Shown: positions 26,131-36,704 of the stretch, in pieces
Layout of the letters: every line of letters begins with the position of its first letter
How positions within the stretch are numbered: position 1 is the first letter of the stretch
From: Planctomycetaceae bacterium
GTDB lineage: Bacteria; Planctomycetota; Planctomycetia; Planctomycetales; Planctomycetaceae
Length of the DNA: 64,000 bases
Direction of reading: 5' to 3'
Assembly (NCBI GenBank): GCA_024742875.1
Contig: JANSXP010000005.1
Span: 1 to 64,000, forward strand
Made by a program: the position numbers and the translations under genes
Notes under the pieces: generated by a model
Told to the model about the DNA's origin: nothing
Seen by the model: only the letters and a program-made list of their open reading frames with translations
The model's database searches: none

Positions 26131-27379
26131 TTAGCGATTGGGCGAGCTGTTTGGGATTCGCTGAGTTTCCGCCGGACCATCCTGCGGAGTCGACAGCATG
26201 GTTTTCTGCCAGTAACTCAGCGGCTGTGGTCGATCGAAAAAGTAGCCCTGAGCTGTGTCAAAACCCAGTTCGGCACACAGATCGGCCTGCGTCTGGGTCT
26301 CCACGCCTTCGGCCAGAGAGATCACTTCCAGGTCCCGAACCATGTTCAGCAGCGCCCGCACACTGGTGCGATGCAGTCGCGATGCGTTTTCCAGACCGCG
26401 GACAAAAGACAGGTCAAACTTCAAGTATCGGGGGGGGAACCTCGAACAGTTCAATCAGCCGCGCCTGTCCGGCGCCAAAGTCATCGTAGGCCAGTTCAAT
26501 ATTGAGATCTTTCAGCACGGCCGACAGTTCCACCAGGTACTTGACACTGGTGATCGCCGCCTCATGGATCTCCAGCACGATGGACATCTGGGGGAAATGG
26601 TCCCGCAGTTCCTGCAACGACTGAATCAGCCGCGGAGTCTCCACTTCGGCCGCATGAGTATTCAAAAAGTAGGTCGAATGCGGATCCAGCATCATGCCGG
26701 CCACCAGACCTTCGGAACGGCACACTTCGCTCAGCCTGGCTTCCGCCAGTCGCATGGCGGCAATGCGGAAGATGCGGTCCGGATATTCCAGCCCGGGAAT
26801 CTGACTGCGAACCAATACCTCATAGCCGATGGTGTCACGCGGACCGTGCAGATTCACCACTGGCTGAAAGTGGGGGTCAATATCGGGCGTGTTGATCAGC
26901 CGATCAAATCCCTGATACAGCACGGCATCTTCCGGCACAGCGCCGACGCACGTCTTGTTGGCGAATCCACCACTGGACGTCAGTTGCTCGACCGACTTTT
27001 CCACCGTGAAGCAGACATGGCCAAAGTGGATCACATCGCCATCTTTGAGCTCAATGGTGTCGTACAGGCGACGTCCATTGACCAGCGTGCCGTTGGTGCT
27101 GCCCAGTTCCTTCAGGATCAGCTGTCCGTTTTCGAGATTCAGCTCGGCGTGATTGCCGGACACCGTCGGGTCTGACAGACACAGGTGGTTGTTCCGACGA
27201 CGCCCCACCGTCAGGCCACGGGTGGAAATCGAAGTGCGGTGCTCCTCAGCGCCAATTTTCGATTTGCGAACCAAAGTCCACAGGCAGCTGCGCACAACCG
27301 CCCCGCTGTCTCGAGCCAGCTTTTCGAGCTGACTGAAATCCAGCAGGGCATTTTTGCGGGTGTTCTGCGGTGTGGTCAT
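26131..27379 (-). pseudogene. FHA-EAL domain protein split by a C8 homopolymer frameshift
   Basis: The N-terminal half (start 27379) has an FHA phosphothreonine-binding domain at about residues 50-130 (LTVGRRRNNHL, VSGNHAEL, LGSTNGTLVNGR). It is followed by an EAL-type cyclic-di-GMP phosphodiesterase domain: EVLVR in place of EALxR, FLNTHAAE, LEIHEAA, AYDDFGAGQARL. At 26430-26437 (eight G on plus) this frame turns to PPPILEV and soon stops. One base fewer gives PPRYLKFDLSFVRGL and continues through the catalytic SLAEGVET and AQGYFFDRPQP to a TAA at 26131. All main metal-binding positions survive in the corrected protein. It would link phosphopeptide recognition (two Ser/Thr kinases are in the window) to c-di-GMP turnover. 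Confidence 0.87.
26430..26437. repeat. G8 homopolymer at the FHA-EAL frameshift
   Basis: Eight consecutive G on plus (C on the coding strand). The coding reading GAG GTT CCC CCC CCG ATA is out of frame; with seven C it reads GAG GTT CCC CCC CGA TAC, joining the two EAL halves exactly. Confidence 0.9.
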
Positions 27380-27933
27380 CAGTGGGGTCTATGTGATTCG
27401 TCACGCTCCGAAGGCGACGCTACGCACTTCGGCATTCTGCGATCTGAGAAAACATAGCCCGGGTGTGCGGAAACGTTTCCGAAAGCGAACAAACACAGCT
27501 CGCTGCCAGCAGTTTTCGTGCGACTTTAGCGTTGAGTCCGGCTGTGCGGATCACGGAGCCTGTTTTGCCCGGACCGCCGGTGCAGTCGTGCGGCCATTGC
27601 GGAATGCGCGTGCGGGCATGCACCCACCCCACCGGATGGCTTGAGTGTACGGCCGTAGAGCAACAGCCCCTAGGGGAAGACCCAGTGAGGTCTGAAATTC
27701 CCCTCAGCAACACTTCGGCGTGACAATCACGCACACCATGCGCAGCGAGCCGACAGCAGTGAAGCGTCGCCACTGCAGCGAACGGCGACTTTCCCCATGG
27801 CAAAACAAGCTGACTTTGGCCGAGGCGGCAGAAGACAGGCCCGCCAGCTCACTATCGCCCGCCGGCAGTCTGATCCGGCCGGGACATAGGGCGTACGACG
27901 ACAGATCCCGCGTTGGCGAACTACGTCGCCACC
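27380..27933. other. Gene-free region between glgC and the FHA-EAL gene
   Basis: About 550 bases with no supported gene; open frames lack motifs. It must contain the promoter for the FHA-EAL gene and the 3' end of the glgC transcript. I see no strong hairpin plus T-run. Confidence 0.4.
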
Positions 27934-27965
27934 GCGTCAGTGCGTCAGTGCGTCAGTGCGTCACC
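27934..27965. repeat. 8-bp tandem repeat over the glgC stop codon
   Basis: GCGTCAGT occurs three times in a row (27934, 27942, 27950), followed by a diverged GCGTCACC; the glgC TGA (27961-27963) lies in the last unit. Copy-number change would be tolerated because it falls after the stop. Confidence 0.75.
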
Positions 27966-29262
27966 GCGTTTCCCGCGTCACGGGTCGCTGCTGCGACTCA
28001 AAGCGACCGATGTGCGGCTTCATGACGTTGCTGTTGCGATCAAATCGCGCGTTCTTGGGAACCGCCACAATTCCGGACTCCGTAACCGTCAGACCGTGAC
28101 GGCGATCTTCCTCCGCGTCGTAACCAATCCGCATGCCTTCGGGGATCTGCACCTGCTTGTCGATAATCGCCCGGCGAATGCGGGCCGATCGTCCGACCTC
28201 GACGCCTTCGTGCAGAATCGAATCGCGAACCTCTGCGTAACTGTTGATCCGCACTGACGGTCCCAGAATGGATCGCTCGACCGTGCCGCCGGAGATGATC
28301 GACCCAGGACACACCATGCTGTCGACCGCCTGCCCCACCCGCTTTTGTCCTGGGGACACATCGTTGAACACAAACTTGGGAGGTGGCAGTGGGCGCTGGA
28401 AGGAACGAATCGGCCAGCCCTCATCGTAGAGGTTGCACTGCGGATCGATGGAAATTAGATCCATGTTGGTTTCGTAGTACGAATCCAGCGTGCCGACATC
28501 CTTCCAGTAAGCGGGCTCGCCGGTCTGTTTGTCCATGAAGGGCCAAGCCCGCACCAGATGGTTCTGAATGATGGACGGGATGATGTCCTTGCCGAAGTCA
28601 CGGTGGCTGTTGGGCGTATTGGCGTCACGACACAAATGCTCAAACAGAAACTCCGTGCGGAAGACATAAATTCCCATCGACGCCAGGCACTGGCCGGGGT
28701 CACCAGGCATCGGCGACGGATTGGCAGGCTTTTCGTGGAAATCAACAATGCGGTGCTCATCGTCCACTTCCATCACACCAAAGCGTCGCCCCTCGTCAAT
28801 GGGAACCGGCAGGCAGGCAATGCTGCAGTCCGCTTCGGACTGAATGTGATCGGCCACAAAGTCCGAGTAGTCCATCTGGTAGATGTGGTCGCCACTGAGA
28901 ATCAGAATGTGCCGCGGCGCAATTTTTTCGATGGTATAAATGTTCTGATACAGCGCGTCGGCGGTACCGAGATACCAGTTCTCATCGACTCGCTGCTCAG
29001 GCGGACGGACGGTGACAAACTCACCAAGTTCCGCCGAGAGGAAGTGCCAGCCGCGTTCGATGTGGCGTTCGAGGCTGGCCGCCTTGTACTGGGTCACCAC
29101 GAGGATTTTTCGCAGCCCGCTGTTGATACAGTTGGATAGCGGAAAGTCGATGATGCGAAAGCCGCCGCCAAAAGGAACGGATGGCTTACTGCGATCAGTG
29201 GTGAGTGGTTCCAGTCGCGACCCCTTGCCGCCGGCAAGGATGACAGACAGTACGTTGTTCAT
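27961..29262 (-). CDS. glgC: Glucose-1-phosphate adenylyltransferase (ADP-glucose pyrophosphorylase)
   Basis: A 433-residue enzyme that makes ADP-glucose from ATP and glucose-1-phosphate, the committed step of bacterial glycogen synthesis, and so the supplier of the GlgA at the left edge. The nucleotidyltransferase domain begins with LAGGKGSRLEPLTTDRSKPSVPFGG, followed by ILSGDHIYQMDYSDF (metal and sugar-phosphate site) and GLRKILVVTQY. The C-terminal left-handed beta-helix is seen as repeated hexapeptides (SMVCPGSIISGGTVERSILG, IRRAIIDKQVQIPEGMRIG). Length and domain order are standard. The ATG at 29262 starts directly at the first strand. Confidence 0.95.
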   Translation of the reverse strand: MNNVLSVILAGGKGSRLEPLTTDRSKPSVPFGGGFRIIDFPLSNCINSGLRKILVVTQYKAASLERHIERGWHFLSAELGEFVTVRPPEQRVDENWYLGTADALYQNIYTIEKIAPRHILILSGDHIYQMDYSDFVADHIQSEADCSIACLPVPIDEGRRFGVMEVDDEHRIVDFHEKPANPSPMPGDPGQCLASMGIYVFRTEFLFEHLCRDANTPNSHRDFGKDIIPSIIQNHLVRAWPFMDKQTGEPAYWKDVGTLDSYYETNMDLISIDPQCNLYDEGWPIRSFQRPLPPPKFVFNDVSPGQKRVGQAVDSMVCPGSIISGGTVERSILGPSVRINSYAEVRDSILHEGVEVGRSARIRRAIIDKQVQIPEGMRIGYDAEEDRRHGLTVTESGIVAVPKNARFDRNSNVMKPHIGRFESQQRPVTRETR

Positions 29263-29380
29263 GTCGATTTCCGTCTCTGGTGAACACGCGCTTGAGGGGA
29301 GTGATTTGTCTCCCTTCCGCGTAGGTTACATTCCGCCACTTCGGATTGTCGACATTCGCTGACAGACTATTCATCCGGTT

Positions 29381-30577
29381 TTACATTCTTTCGCACACCA
29401 CCACTCTCGCCTTACCGGATACCCGTACAAAGAATACAACGCGCGGACTTCCCTCCCCACGAGGCAGTTTCTTCTGCAGCTGATTGGCGTCCACCTTCAG
29501 GTGGCGACATTTGATCTCATAGTGACTTCCCGGCTTTTGACGCAAATAACGCCTCAGCTCCTTAGGGTTGTTGCCCATGACTGCCTCGACGCGGAACGCC
29601 GTAACGAACGCCGTTGAGGGAACCACGTCGCCCGTCAGGTACTCGTCCGCGCTGTCCAGTCTGTGCAGGTTGTGCATCTGACCGACCGCATCAAGCAGTC
29701 CGGAGCGAACCACGGCGGGGTCAGGGTCGAACAGAAACTGGCCCACATCGGATTCCGGGCACCAGGCCTCCAGCGGATCGCCGCAGATGCTCTCGCCCGT
29801 CGGCAGAATAGTGGCCCGAAACCGCTTCTCTCCCGCCAGCGAACCAAACCAAACGGTCGCTTCGCGGCATTCTCCGTGCAGACTGACAAGCTCGATTTCA
29901 CAGCCGGAAAACTTCTGTACAAAATTGCTGGCCGGACCAATCTTGATGGCGCCTCCCGGAGCCGACTCAATGGTCTGTTCCATCCACGCCAGATCCGGCT
30001 GATACATCTCCAGACGTTTGATGGGCCGATCACGTCCGACCCGACGATCCGGATCCACATGCAACAGCGTTCCCGTGCTGTCACGTTTGCTGACGTCAGC
30101 CTGCTCTGTCGTCAGCGGGTGCGGCAATCCGTCGGGATACCAGACCTGCTGATTCCACTCGTTGCGCAGCAGCATCGCCGGGTCACTGTCCACCGCCAGC
30201 ACGGGCCCCCGCGCCAGCAAAGCCCGCGTGTCCATGCCAATGCCACAGCACAGATCTTCGATCGGCTCCCCTGAGGGAAATCGACTTGCCTTGTGGCAGG
30301 CGACCTCCAGCGCGGTAGCCTGCTCAAAGCTGCGACCGGTCAGCCACAGACGATCGCCGTCCGGAAAAATTTCATTGGCACGGCGACGCACATCCCGCAG
30401 CCGCAGAGCGGCCCGCACCAGTTCCGGGATGTAGTCGGCCCGCAGGCGTTCCTGGAGGGTCGTTTCTTTGACAGTGGAAGTGGTCACCATCTCCAGCAGT
30501 TCGGGAGCGGCCTGCAGCATCTGCAGCACGCGAACTTCCGGGACACCGGCAACGTCAGTGGGATCAGGTTTCTTCAT
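29381..30577 (-). CDS. Class I SAM-dependent methyltransferase with THUMP-like C-terminal domain
   Basis: A putative RNA methyltransferase of 398 aa from the ATG at 30577 (an upstream start at 30658 adds 27 unconserved residues). The SAM pocket is visible as IEDLCCGIGMDTRALLA with the acidic strand end LAVDSDPAML, preceded by a helical N-terminal domain. In this family a motif-IV-like segment (here WMEQTIE) and a C-terminal THUMP-like ferredoxin fold (GNNPKELRRYLRQKPGSHYE to ARVVVCERM) follow. The substrate is not known. The gene stands alone between glgC and the sialate esterase. Confidence 0.8.
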   Translation of the reverse strand: MKKPDPTDVAGVPEVRVLQMLQAAPELLEMVTTSTVKETTLQERLRADYIPELVRAALRLRDVRRRANEIFPDGDRLWLTGRSFEQATALEVACHKASRFPSGEPIEDLCCGIGMDTRALLARGPVLAVDSDPAMLLRNEWNQQVWYPDGLPHPLTTEQADVSKRDSTGTLLHVDPDRRVGRDRPIKRLEMYQPDLAWMEQTIESAPGGAIKIGPASNFVQKFSGCEIELVSLHGECREATVWFGSLAGEKRFRATILPTGESICGDPLEAWCPESDVGQFLFDPDPAVVRSGLLDAVGQMHNLHRLDSADEYLTGDVVPSTAFVTAFRVEAVMGNNPKELRRYLRQKPGSHYEIKCRHLKVDANQLQKKLPRGEGSPRVVFFVRVSGKARVVVCERM

Positions 30578-30783
30578 GGAAGCGCAGTCGAAGGAAATCG
30601 GCAGCCGGTGGTTTAGCGGCCAGGGCAGCCAATTGGCAGTCACATTCTGGCCGGACATCAGAATTCCGCAATCCCGTCGGTCGCGACTGGCACCACCCGT
30701 GCGATGGCTTGCCAGGCGGTGCGAGGGAAGTCACGATGAGAGGCCGCTAAAGCTCACCAAACCCACTCGCGAGAACCCCGGTT

Positions 30784-32973
30784 ATGAAAAACGCCCGCAT
30801 CCTGCGATGCCTTGTCTGCCTGTCTGCTGTCTGTGGTTTGCTGGCGGGCCCGTCCCGGCCTGTGGCGGCCGACGTGCGGCTGCCAGGATTCTTCAACGAT
30901 CACATGGTCATTCAGCAGCAGATGCCCGTGCGGATTCACGGTTGGGCAGAAGTCGGTGAGGCGGTCACTGTCACCATCGGTGACGCATCCGCGCAGACAG
31001 TGACACCGGAATCCGGACGATGGGACGTGGAACTTCCCGCCATGACGGCCAGTTTCGATCCGATCACGATTGCGGTCAAAGGCAGCAACACACTGACGAT
31101 CAACGATGTGCTGGTGGGAGAAGTCTGGCTGTGCTCCGGTCAGTCAAACATGGAATGGACGGTTGCCAGGTCCAGCAACGCGCCCGAAGAAATTGCGGCG
31201 GCCAGCTATCCCACGATTCGTCACATCAAGATCGGACGACAGCCCAGCACGCGGCCACTGGACGATGTGTCGGCTGCCTGGCAAATCTGCTCGCCGGAAA
31301 CAGTCGCCAACTTCACCGCCTGCGGTTACTTCATGGCGCGTAAACTGCAGGCAGAACTGAACGTCCCCATTGGCCTGATCAACTCCTCCTGGGGCGGCAC
31401 GCGCGTGGAACCATGGACGCCGCCGGTCGGCTTTGCCGATGTGCCCGCGCTGCAGGACATCTCCACGTCGGTCAGCAATCGCACGCCCGGCACGCCGGGG
31501 TATCAATCGCGTATGACGGCCCATCTGACGGCGACAGAAAACTGGCTCGCTGCCACGCGGCAGGCGCTGGAGTCGGGCACCGACGCGCCGCCTCAGCCCG
31601 CCTTCCCGGCGGAGCTGACGCCATTCAAAAGCCATCAGGATCCCACCATGCTGTACAACGGCATGATCCATGCGCTCGTCGGTTATCCCATACGCGGCGC
31701 CATCTGGTATCAGGGCGAGTCCAACCACAATGAGGGCATGCTGTACTTTGAAAAAAAGAAAGCGCTGATCAACGGCTGGCGACAGCTGTGGGGACAGGGC
31801 GAATTTCCATTTTACTTTGTGCAGATCGCTCCGTTTCAGTACGGGAATGAAGACCCCACGATTCTTGCCCGCTTCTGGGAAGCGCAGGCGGCCGTGCAGC
31901 AGTTGCCCCACACGGGCATGGTGGTCATCAACGACATCGCCACCATCAACGATATTCATCCCCCCAACAAACAGGACGTGGGGCTGCGGCTGGCCAACCT
32001 GGCGCTGCACAACGACTACGGCAAAACGGACGTCGTGTGCCAGAGCCCTCAGCTGAAATCCGTGCAGCCGGAAAACGGCAGCCTGAAAGTCACGTTTTCC
32101 GAAACGGCCGGCGGACTGAAGACCCGGGACGGTCAGGCACCGTCGCACTTTGAAGTCGTCGGGCCAGGTTCCGGTGGCTTCCAGGCCGCGACCGCCACCA
32201 TTGACGGCGACAGTGTGATCCTCACATCGGACAAGGTCATGCAGCCCACGGCCTTCCGCTTTGCCTGGCACAAAACGGCCGAACCCAATCTGAGCGGCGG
32301 CACCGGTCTTCCCGTGGGCGCTGTGCGTGGCGGAGAGATGCCCGAGTTCGCCGACCTGTTGCCCATCAAAGATCAGTATCGCCTGGTTTACGATCTGGAC
32401 CTTTCCAAACTCGGTCGCAACATCGCTTACGAGCAGGATAAGACGGCGTCGACAGGCGCGTTTGATCGGGTGGCCTATCTGCTGGAACTGAAGACCGCCG
32501 ATGGCACCGATCAACGTGTTTTTGCGTCCATGGATGCCTTCACCTCAAACGCCGACCAACTGGGCATCCCCACGGCGGCCAGTGGGTTCACACATCAGCA
32601 GCCCGTCCGCAACCTGCAGGTGTTCTCCACGGTCGCGGGTGTGGCTACCGAGGCCATCGTTCCCGCCGGCAATATCGAATTCTGGCCGCACAATTATGGC
32701 GCCGGCAACGATGCCAAAGTCAACGGGGCCAGCCGCACAATGTATGACTTCGGTGATACGCCTTCAGCGCCAGTGGATGGCTACGGCTGCATGCAGGTGC
32801 ACAACACGGCACGCCGACAGACCGTGTTTGCCATCAATCACTGGGGCGTGGGCGATCGGGCTGACATCGGCATTGGCAACAGTACGGGTGCGCATCGTGA
32901 CTGGACATTCACGGGAAACGCCGGCACCTACACAGAAAAACGTCTGCGAATTTACGTACGGTCGGTCGAGTAA
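30784..32973 (+). CDS. Secreted sialate O-acetylesterase family protein
   Basis: A 729-residue SGNH-type esterase expected to remove acetyl groups from sialic acids or plant and algal polysaccharides outside the cytoplasm. An N-terminal signal peptide ([24 protein letters not shown]) precedes a beta-sandwich. Catalytic blocks are [11 protein letters not shown] (nucleophile Ser at about 121), the [10 protein letters not shown] segment at about 310 and the Asp-x-x-His-like DIHPPNKQD at about 390. The last 220 residues form additional beta-rich domains ([13 protein letters not shown] to the end), longer than the usual 500-650 aa. Its neighbour downstream is convergent. Confidence 0.88.
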   Translation: MKNARILRCLVCLSAVCGLLAGPSRPVAADVRLPGFFNDHMVIQQQMPVRIHGWAEVGEAVTVTIGDASAQTVTPESGRWDVELPAMTASFDPITIAVKGSNTLTINDVLVGEVWLCSGQSNMEWTVARSSNAPEEIAAASYPTIRHIKIGRQPSTRPLDDVSAAWQICSPETVANFTACGYFMARKLQAELNVPIGLINSSWGGTRVEPWTPPVGFADVPALQDISTSVSNRTPGTPGYQSRMTAHLTATENWLAATRQALESGTDAPPQPAFPAELTPFKSHQDPTMLYNGMIHALVGYPIRGAIWYQGESNHNEGMLYFEKKKALINGWRQLWGQGEFPFYFVQIAPFQYGNEDPTILARFWEAQAAVQQLPHTGMVVINDIATINDIHPPNKQDVGLRLANLALHNDYGKTDVVCQSPQLKSVQPENGSLKVTFSETAGGLKTRDGQAPSHFEVVGPGSGGFQAATATIDGDSVILTSDKVMQPTAFRFAWHKTAEPNLSGGTGLPVGAVRGGEMPEFADLLPIKDQYRLVYDLDLSKLGRNIAYEQDKTASTGAFDRVAYLLELKTADGTDQRVFASMDAFTSNADQLGIPTAASGFTHQQPVRNLQVFSTVAGVATEAIVPAGNIEFWPHNYGAGNDAKVNGASRTMYDFGDTPSAPVDGYGCMQVHNTARRQTVFAINHWGVGDRADIGIGNSTGAHRDWTFTGNAGTYTEKRLRIYVRSVE

Positions 32974-32989
32974 TGCGGTTCGCTGCCGA

Positions 32990-34171
32990 CTACTCGGATG
33001 TCGTTTCCAAAGACGCGTGCAGTGCCGCATCAAGTTCGGCCATCAGCACGTCGGCCGATTCCAGCCCCACGGAAAGACGCACCAGTTCATCGCGGATTCC
33101 CAGATCGGCTCGTTCGCTGCGGGTCATGAAGCCGTGCGATGTCGTGGCCGGATGAGAAATCGTCGTGCGACTGTCGGCCAGTGTGGGCGAAAACGGAATG
33201 TCGGCCGCCGCCCGCATCAAACGACTCACGCCAGGTTTGCCTTCGGCCTTCAGTTCCATGGAAATGATGCCACCGGTGCCGTTGGGATAAAGCCGCGCTG
33301 CCACCTCGTGCGTGGCGTGATGCGGCAGCGTCGGATGGTTGACTCTGTTGACAGCCGGGTGATCGGCCAGGAACGCGGCCAGCTGATTGGTCGTGCTCAC
33401 AATCTGCTGCATCCGCAGCGGCAGTGTCCGCAATCCTCGCTGAGTCAGCCAGCTTTCAAACGGGTTGGAATTCTGGCCGAAGGTCGCGGCGGTGGCATTC
33501 ACCATTTTCATTTGAGCCAGACTCCCTGCCGCCACACCCAGCATCACGTCGCCGTGTCCATTCAGATACTTGGACGCACTGTGCAGCACAATGGCGGCCC
33601 CCTGTTCCAGCGGACGGATCAGCTCCGGCGTGGTGAACGTGCTGTCGACGACCAGCGGCACATCGCCCAGGGCCGCAGCCAGCGCCGCCACATCGACGAC
33701 TTCCAGCAGCGGGTTGGAGATCGTTTCAACCAGACACATGCGAGTGTCCGGCTCGATGGCCGCGGCCACCGCTGTGACATCACAGGCATCCACATACGTA
33801 ACACGCACCCCAAAGTTCTTTTCCATCCGCGCCATCAGCTTCAGGGTGATGCCGTACAGCGATCGTCCAACGATGACATGTTCGCCCGCTTTGACAAGTG
33901 ACATGGTGATGGCGGCAATGGCCCCCATGCCGGAGGAAAACGTGCCGCCCGCTTCGCCCCCTTCGAGCAATGCTATGGACTCAGCCAGCGCGGCACGATT
34001 GGGATTGCTGTCCCGCGTGTAAATGTGCCCTTTCGCTTCTCCGGTATGCAGCTGAGCCAGCACGTCCAGATCCGCAATATCAAACGCCGTCGTTTGATAG
34101 ATGGGGGGAGAACTGGGTTCGGTGTCAAAGGGGGGAATATGCCCCAAACGGGCGTGCTGAGGTGCGGACAT
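32990..34171 (-). CDS. Trans-sulfuration family PLP-dependent enzyme (cystathionine synthase / methionine lyase type)
   Basis: 393 aa from the ATG at 34171 (MSAPQHARLGH), which fits the family better than the extended frame to 34267. The enzyme class handles cystathionine, methionine or O-acyl-homoserine. Seen are TPPIYQTTAF-like SSPPIYQTTAFD, YTRDSNPN (PLP phosphate binding Tyr-x-Arg), GEAGGTFSSGMGAI, VVDSTFTTPELIRP and the PLP lysine in LHSASKYLNGHGD. The C-terminal domain includes the conserved VGLESADVLMAELD. Which of the sub-activities it has cannot be told without alignment. Confidence 0.9.
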   Translation of the reverse strand: MSAPQHARLGHIPPFDTEPSSPPIYQTTAFDIADLDVLAQLHTGEAKGHIYTRDSNPNRAALAESIALLEGGEAGGTFSSGMGAIAAITMSLVKAGEHVIVGRSLYGITLKLMARMEKNFGVRVTYVDACDVTAVAAAIEPDTRMCLVETISNPLLEVVDVAALAAALGDVPLVVDSTFTTPELIRPLEQGAAIVLHSASKYLNGHGDVMLGVAAGSLAQMKMVNATAATFGQNSNPFESWLTQRGLRTLPLRMQQIVSTTNQLAAFLADHPAVNRVNHPTLPHHATHEVAARLYPNGTGGIISMELKAEGKPGVSRLMRAAADIPFSPTLADSRTTISHPATTSHGFMTRSERADLGIRDELVRLSVGLESADVLMAELDAALHASLETTSE

Positions 34172-34368
34172 GAAATTTGTCTGATAGCCGTGAAATGAGG
34201 AGTCGGGCAGTCTACCCGTCGACTGTGTCATCCGCCAATGCGATGACGCGTTTGTGGGCAGACACACGTACTGTCAGTTGGGATCAACTAATCGCGAGTC
34301 GTTCTCGCTTTTGACCGGGCCATCCGTCATACTCGAAGTAAACAGACATCGGAGCAGGAGTGGACAAA

Positions 34369-34587
34369 ATGAACGATTCAGGAAAGTATCCCACCACGAT
34401 TCTGACGGCCCTGATTTTTGCGGCGGCCATCCTGCTGCAGAGCTTCTACATTGCCGATCGCAGAGTTTCGTCCACCGTGATGTTCCTGCTGATCGCCGGG
34501 TGGTTTGCCGTTGACGGCTGCCTGAAAGCGGAGCCATCGCGCTGCCGCGTGAAAGTCCGCGTGCAGAAATCCTCAAGTCGCCGATAA
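34369..34587 (+). CDS. Small two-helix membrane protein
   Basis: A 72-residue protein of unknown function. An ATG at 34369 follows GGAGCAGGAG at a suitable distance; an in-frame GTG at 34360 is possible. Two hydrophobic stretches, TILTALIFAAAILLQSFYIA and VMFLLIAGWFAVDGCL, are joined by a short RRVSST turn, and the tail is strongly basic (RCRVKVRVQKSSSRR). This looks like a helical hairpin with a cytoplasmic positive tail. No family recognised. Confidence 0.55.
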   Translation: MNDSGKYPTTILTALIFAAAILLQSFYIADRRVSSTVMFLLIAGWFAVDGCLKAEPSRCRVKVRVQKSSSRR

Positions 34588-34982
34588 CACGAGTCTCCGG
34601 GGTGTCGGCAAACGTACGACGCACCATGCTCGACAGCAGCAAATTCCCCCGCATCAACAACCGCGCCGCGCTGATGGACTTGAGCTGATACATTCGTGCT
34701 GACAGGTTCGCGCGGGCCAGCCAGCAGCGATGTTTGAGGTTCGCGCCACTGGAACGACAACTACGCGCGTCCATGCCTCCGCGGTTGCTGCACCGGCTGC
34801 AGGCGCCCGCTGCTTCGCCCCCTCTACGGTGAGTGACCTGCACCACCCACACCACCTTAAGTGCTATTTGGAACAAGCCTTGCAACCGTTGCGAACGCGA
34901 TCAACGCCCACTAAAGTGTGATCAGGAACGATACAGTCACCGGGTGGCCGCCGCCCATTCCACGTCACGGTGTTTGTCGCTC
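34588..34982. other. Gene-free stretch upstream of the second kinase
   Basis: 395 bases without a supported gene. The kinase frame is open upstream to 34833, but the added residues are Cys/Thr-rich and unlike kinase N-termini. It should hold the kinase promoter; no clear element could be placed. Confidence 0.4.
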
Positions 34983-36596
34983 ATGCCAACAGACCAGCCG
35001 GAATCCGATCACGGCAGCTCGCGCTCACCAGATGATTCCCCCACGGAGCCAACAGAAAACGCGGCCCCCGACCGAAGCACGTTCGCGGATCAGACCGAAT
35101 CCGTCTCAAGCCAGCAGGCGACGCGTGGAACAACGCCGGAACAGTTACCAGGTGCCTCCGACCTGGATACCACCGCGGTGCCGCCAGCGGGCGATGGTGA
35201 CGATCAGGTCACTGTGTCGACGCGTTCCGCGGGTGCCGGCGGTGCCCGCAGCCAGCCCGCCGGTCTTCCCATCGGCCGCCCTCCGGCCCAATTGAGCAAG
35301 TTTCGAATCGATGCAGAAATCGGCCGGGGCGGTTTTGGCGTCGTGTATCGCGCCTTCGACACACAGCTGAATCGCACCGTCGCGCTGAAAGTGCCCCGCG
35401 ACACTCTGGATGGAAATACCAAGCAAAGATTTTTCCGCGAGGCCCAGGCGACGGCCGCCCTGGACCACGCAGGTCTGGTGCCGATTTTTGAAGCCGGGGA
35501 AACGGATGATGGCATTTGCTTTATCGCCACTGCCTTTTGTGATGGTCCCAACCTGCATCGCTGGCTGCAGCAAAACAAAACCGTCCCCTGCCGCACGGCG
35601 GCCGCCTTTGTGCGTGATCTGGCAGAAGCCATGCAGCACGCCCACAACCGAGGCGTGGTGCATCGTGATTTGAAACCTGCCAACGTGATGACCGTCGCTG
35701 CACAGAACAGCAAACAAACGGCGGGAATCAATCTGCGAATCACGGATTTCGGACTGGCGCGGCTGTATGGAGAGCACCTGCAGGAAACCAACAGCAGTTA
35801 TTTTTGGGGCACCCCCAACTACATGGCGCCGGAACTTCTGACCGGATCTCCGGATGCGGAGACTCAACCCGCCACGGACATCTATTCGCTGGGCGTGATT
35901 CTGTATGAAATTCTGACCGGGCAGCGCCCCTTCAATATCAAACATCCGCTCGAACTGCTCAATGCCACGCAGCGAAGCACCGCCCCACTGCCGCGGAGCC
36001 TGAACGCAGACGTCCCAATGGATCTGGAAACCATCTGCCTGAAGTGCATTTCTCCTGATGCGGAAGACCGCTATGCCTCGTGTGCAGACATGGCGGCTGA
36101 CCTGTCCAGTTTTCTCGCGGGTCGCCCAATTCAGGGACGTCGCCCAGGAGTGTGGGACTGGCTTCGACGTTGGGCGGGCCGCTCCGAACGCACCTACGAG
36201 ACGGGCCTGCTGTCCGTCGCGCTGGGGATCGGTGTGCCCATCTGGATTGCCCTGATCATTGCCTTCGTCTCAGGGGAAGGCCTGAACGCTGACATTCAGC
36301 AGGAGTTGATTCCACAAACCCTGGCAGTGACCATCGGACTGCTGATGCCACTGGCGTTCATTGGCGCCAAAGTCATCAGTGGCGGTCGCCGCTGGATCCG
36401 CGCAGGCTTTGTGCTGTCGATCATCAACGTTGTGATGGTGTGCCCACCGCTGTTTGGGTACGTGTTTGTGTTTCCCAACCTGTACGCTCGCTATCCGCTG
36501 GGAAAAATCATCGCCTACACGGCGCTGACGGCTTCCTTCAGTTTCCAGGTGCTGCAGTACACCCTGCTGCTGTGCGCTCGCCGACGACACGGCTGA
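34983..36596 (+). CDS. Ser/Thr protein kinase with C-terminal multi-helix membrane domain
   Basis: 537 aa from the ATG at 34983. The first 100 residues are a disordered Ser/Thr/Pro/Gln-rich leader. The kinase domain starts at about 110 with IGRGGFGVVYRAF, has the ATP lysine in VALKVPR, the catalytic loop HRDLKPANV (about 226), DFGLAR, and the APE equivalent YMAPELLTG, so it should be active. After the C-lobe, residues about 407-537 contain four hydrophobic segments (LLSVALGIGVPIWIALIIAF, TLAVTIGLLMPLAFIGA, AGFVLSIINVVMVC, YTALTASFSFQVL), anchoring the kinase without a large sensor domain. No sigma factor adjoins it. Confidence 0.92.
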   Translation: MPTDQPESDHGSSRSPDDSPTEPTENAAPDRSTFADQTESVSSQQATRGTTPEQLPGASDLDTTAVPPAGDGDDQVTVSTRSAGAGGARSQPAGLPIGRPPAQLSKFRIDAEIGRGGFGVVYRAFDTQLNRTVALKVPRDTLDGNTKQRFFREAQATAALDHAGLVPIFEAGETDDGICFIATAFCDGPNLHRWLQQNKTVPCRTAAAFVRDLAEAMQHAHNRGVVHRDLKPANVMTVAAQNSKQTAGINLRITDFGLARLYGEHLQETNSSYFWGTPNYMAPELLTGSPDAETQPATDIYSLGVILYEILTGQRPFNIKHPLELLNATQRSTAPLPRSLNADVPMDLETICLKCISPDAEDRYASCADMAADLSSFLAGRPIQGRRPGVWDWLRRWAGRSERTYETGLLSVALGIGVPIWIALIIAFVSGEGLNADIQQELIPQTLAVTIGLLMPLAFIGAKVISGGRRWIRAGFVLSIINVVMVCPPLFGYVFVFPNLYARYPLGKIIAYTALTASFSFQVLQYTLLLCARRRHG

Positions 36597-36704
36597 TGTG
36601 CGCCGGCAGAATTCTCGCACAAACCAGGCGCAAACCCAGCACCAGCCGCCCGCGAGTGCGGCTGAGCAGAACCTCGTGATCGACAGCGAGACGCGACGTC
36701 TCTG

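Noticed and set aside
31144-32514. 456-codon minus-strand open frame
   Set aside because: Antisense to the sialate O-acetylesterase catalytic domains and without conserved motifs.
32501-33901. 466-codon plus-strand open frame over the 3' end of the esterase gene and the PLP enzyme
   Set aside because: It covers two genes with firm motifs in other frames and shows no motif of its own.
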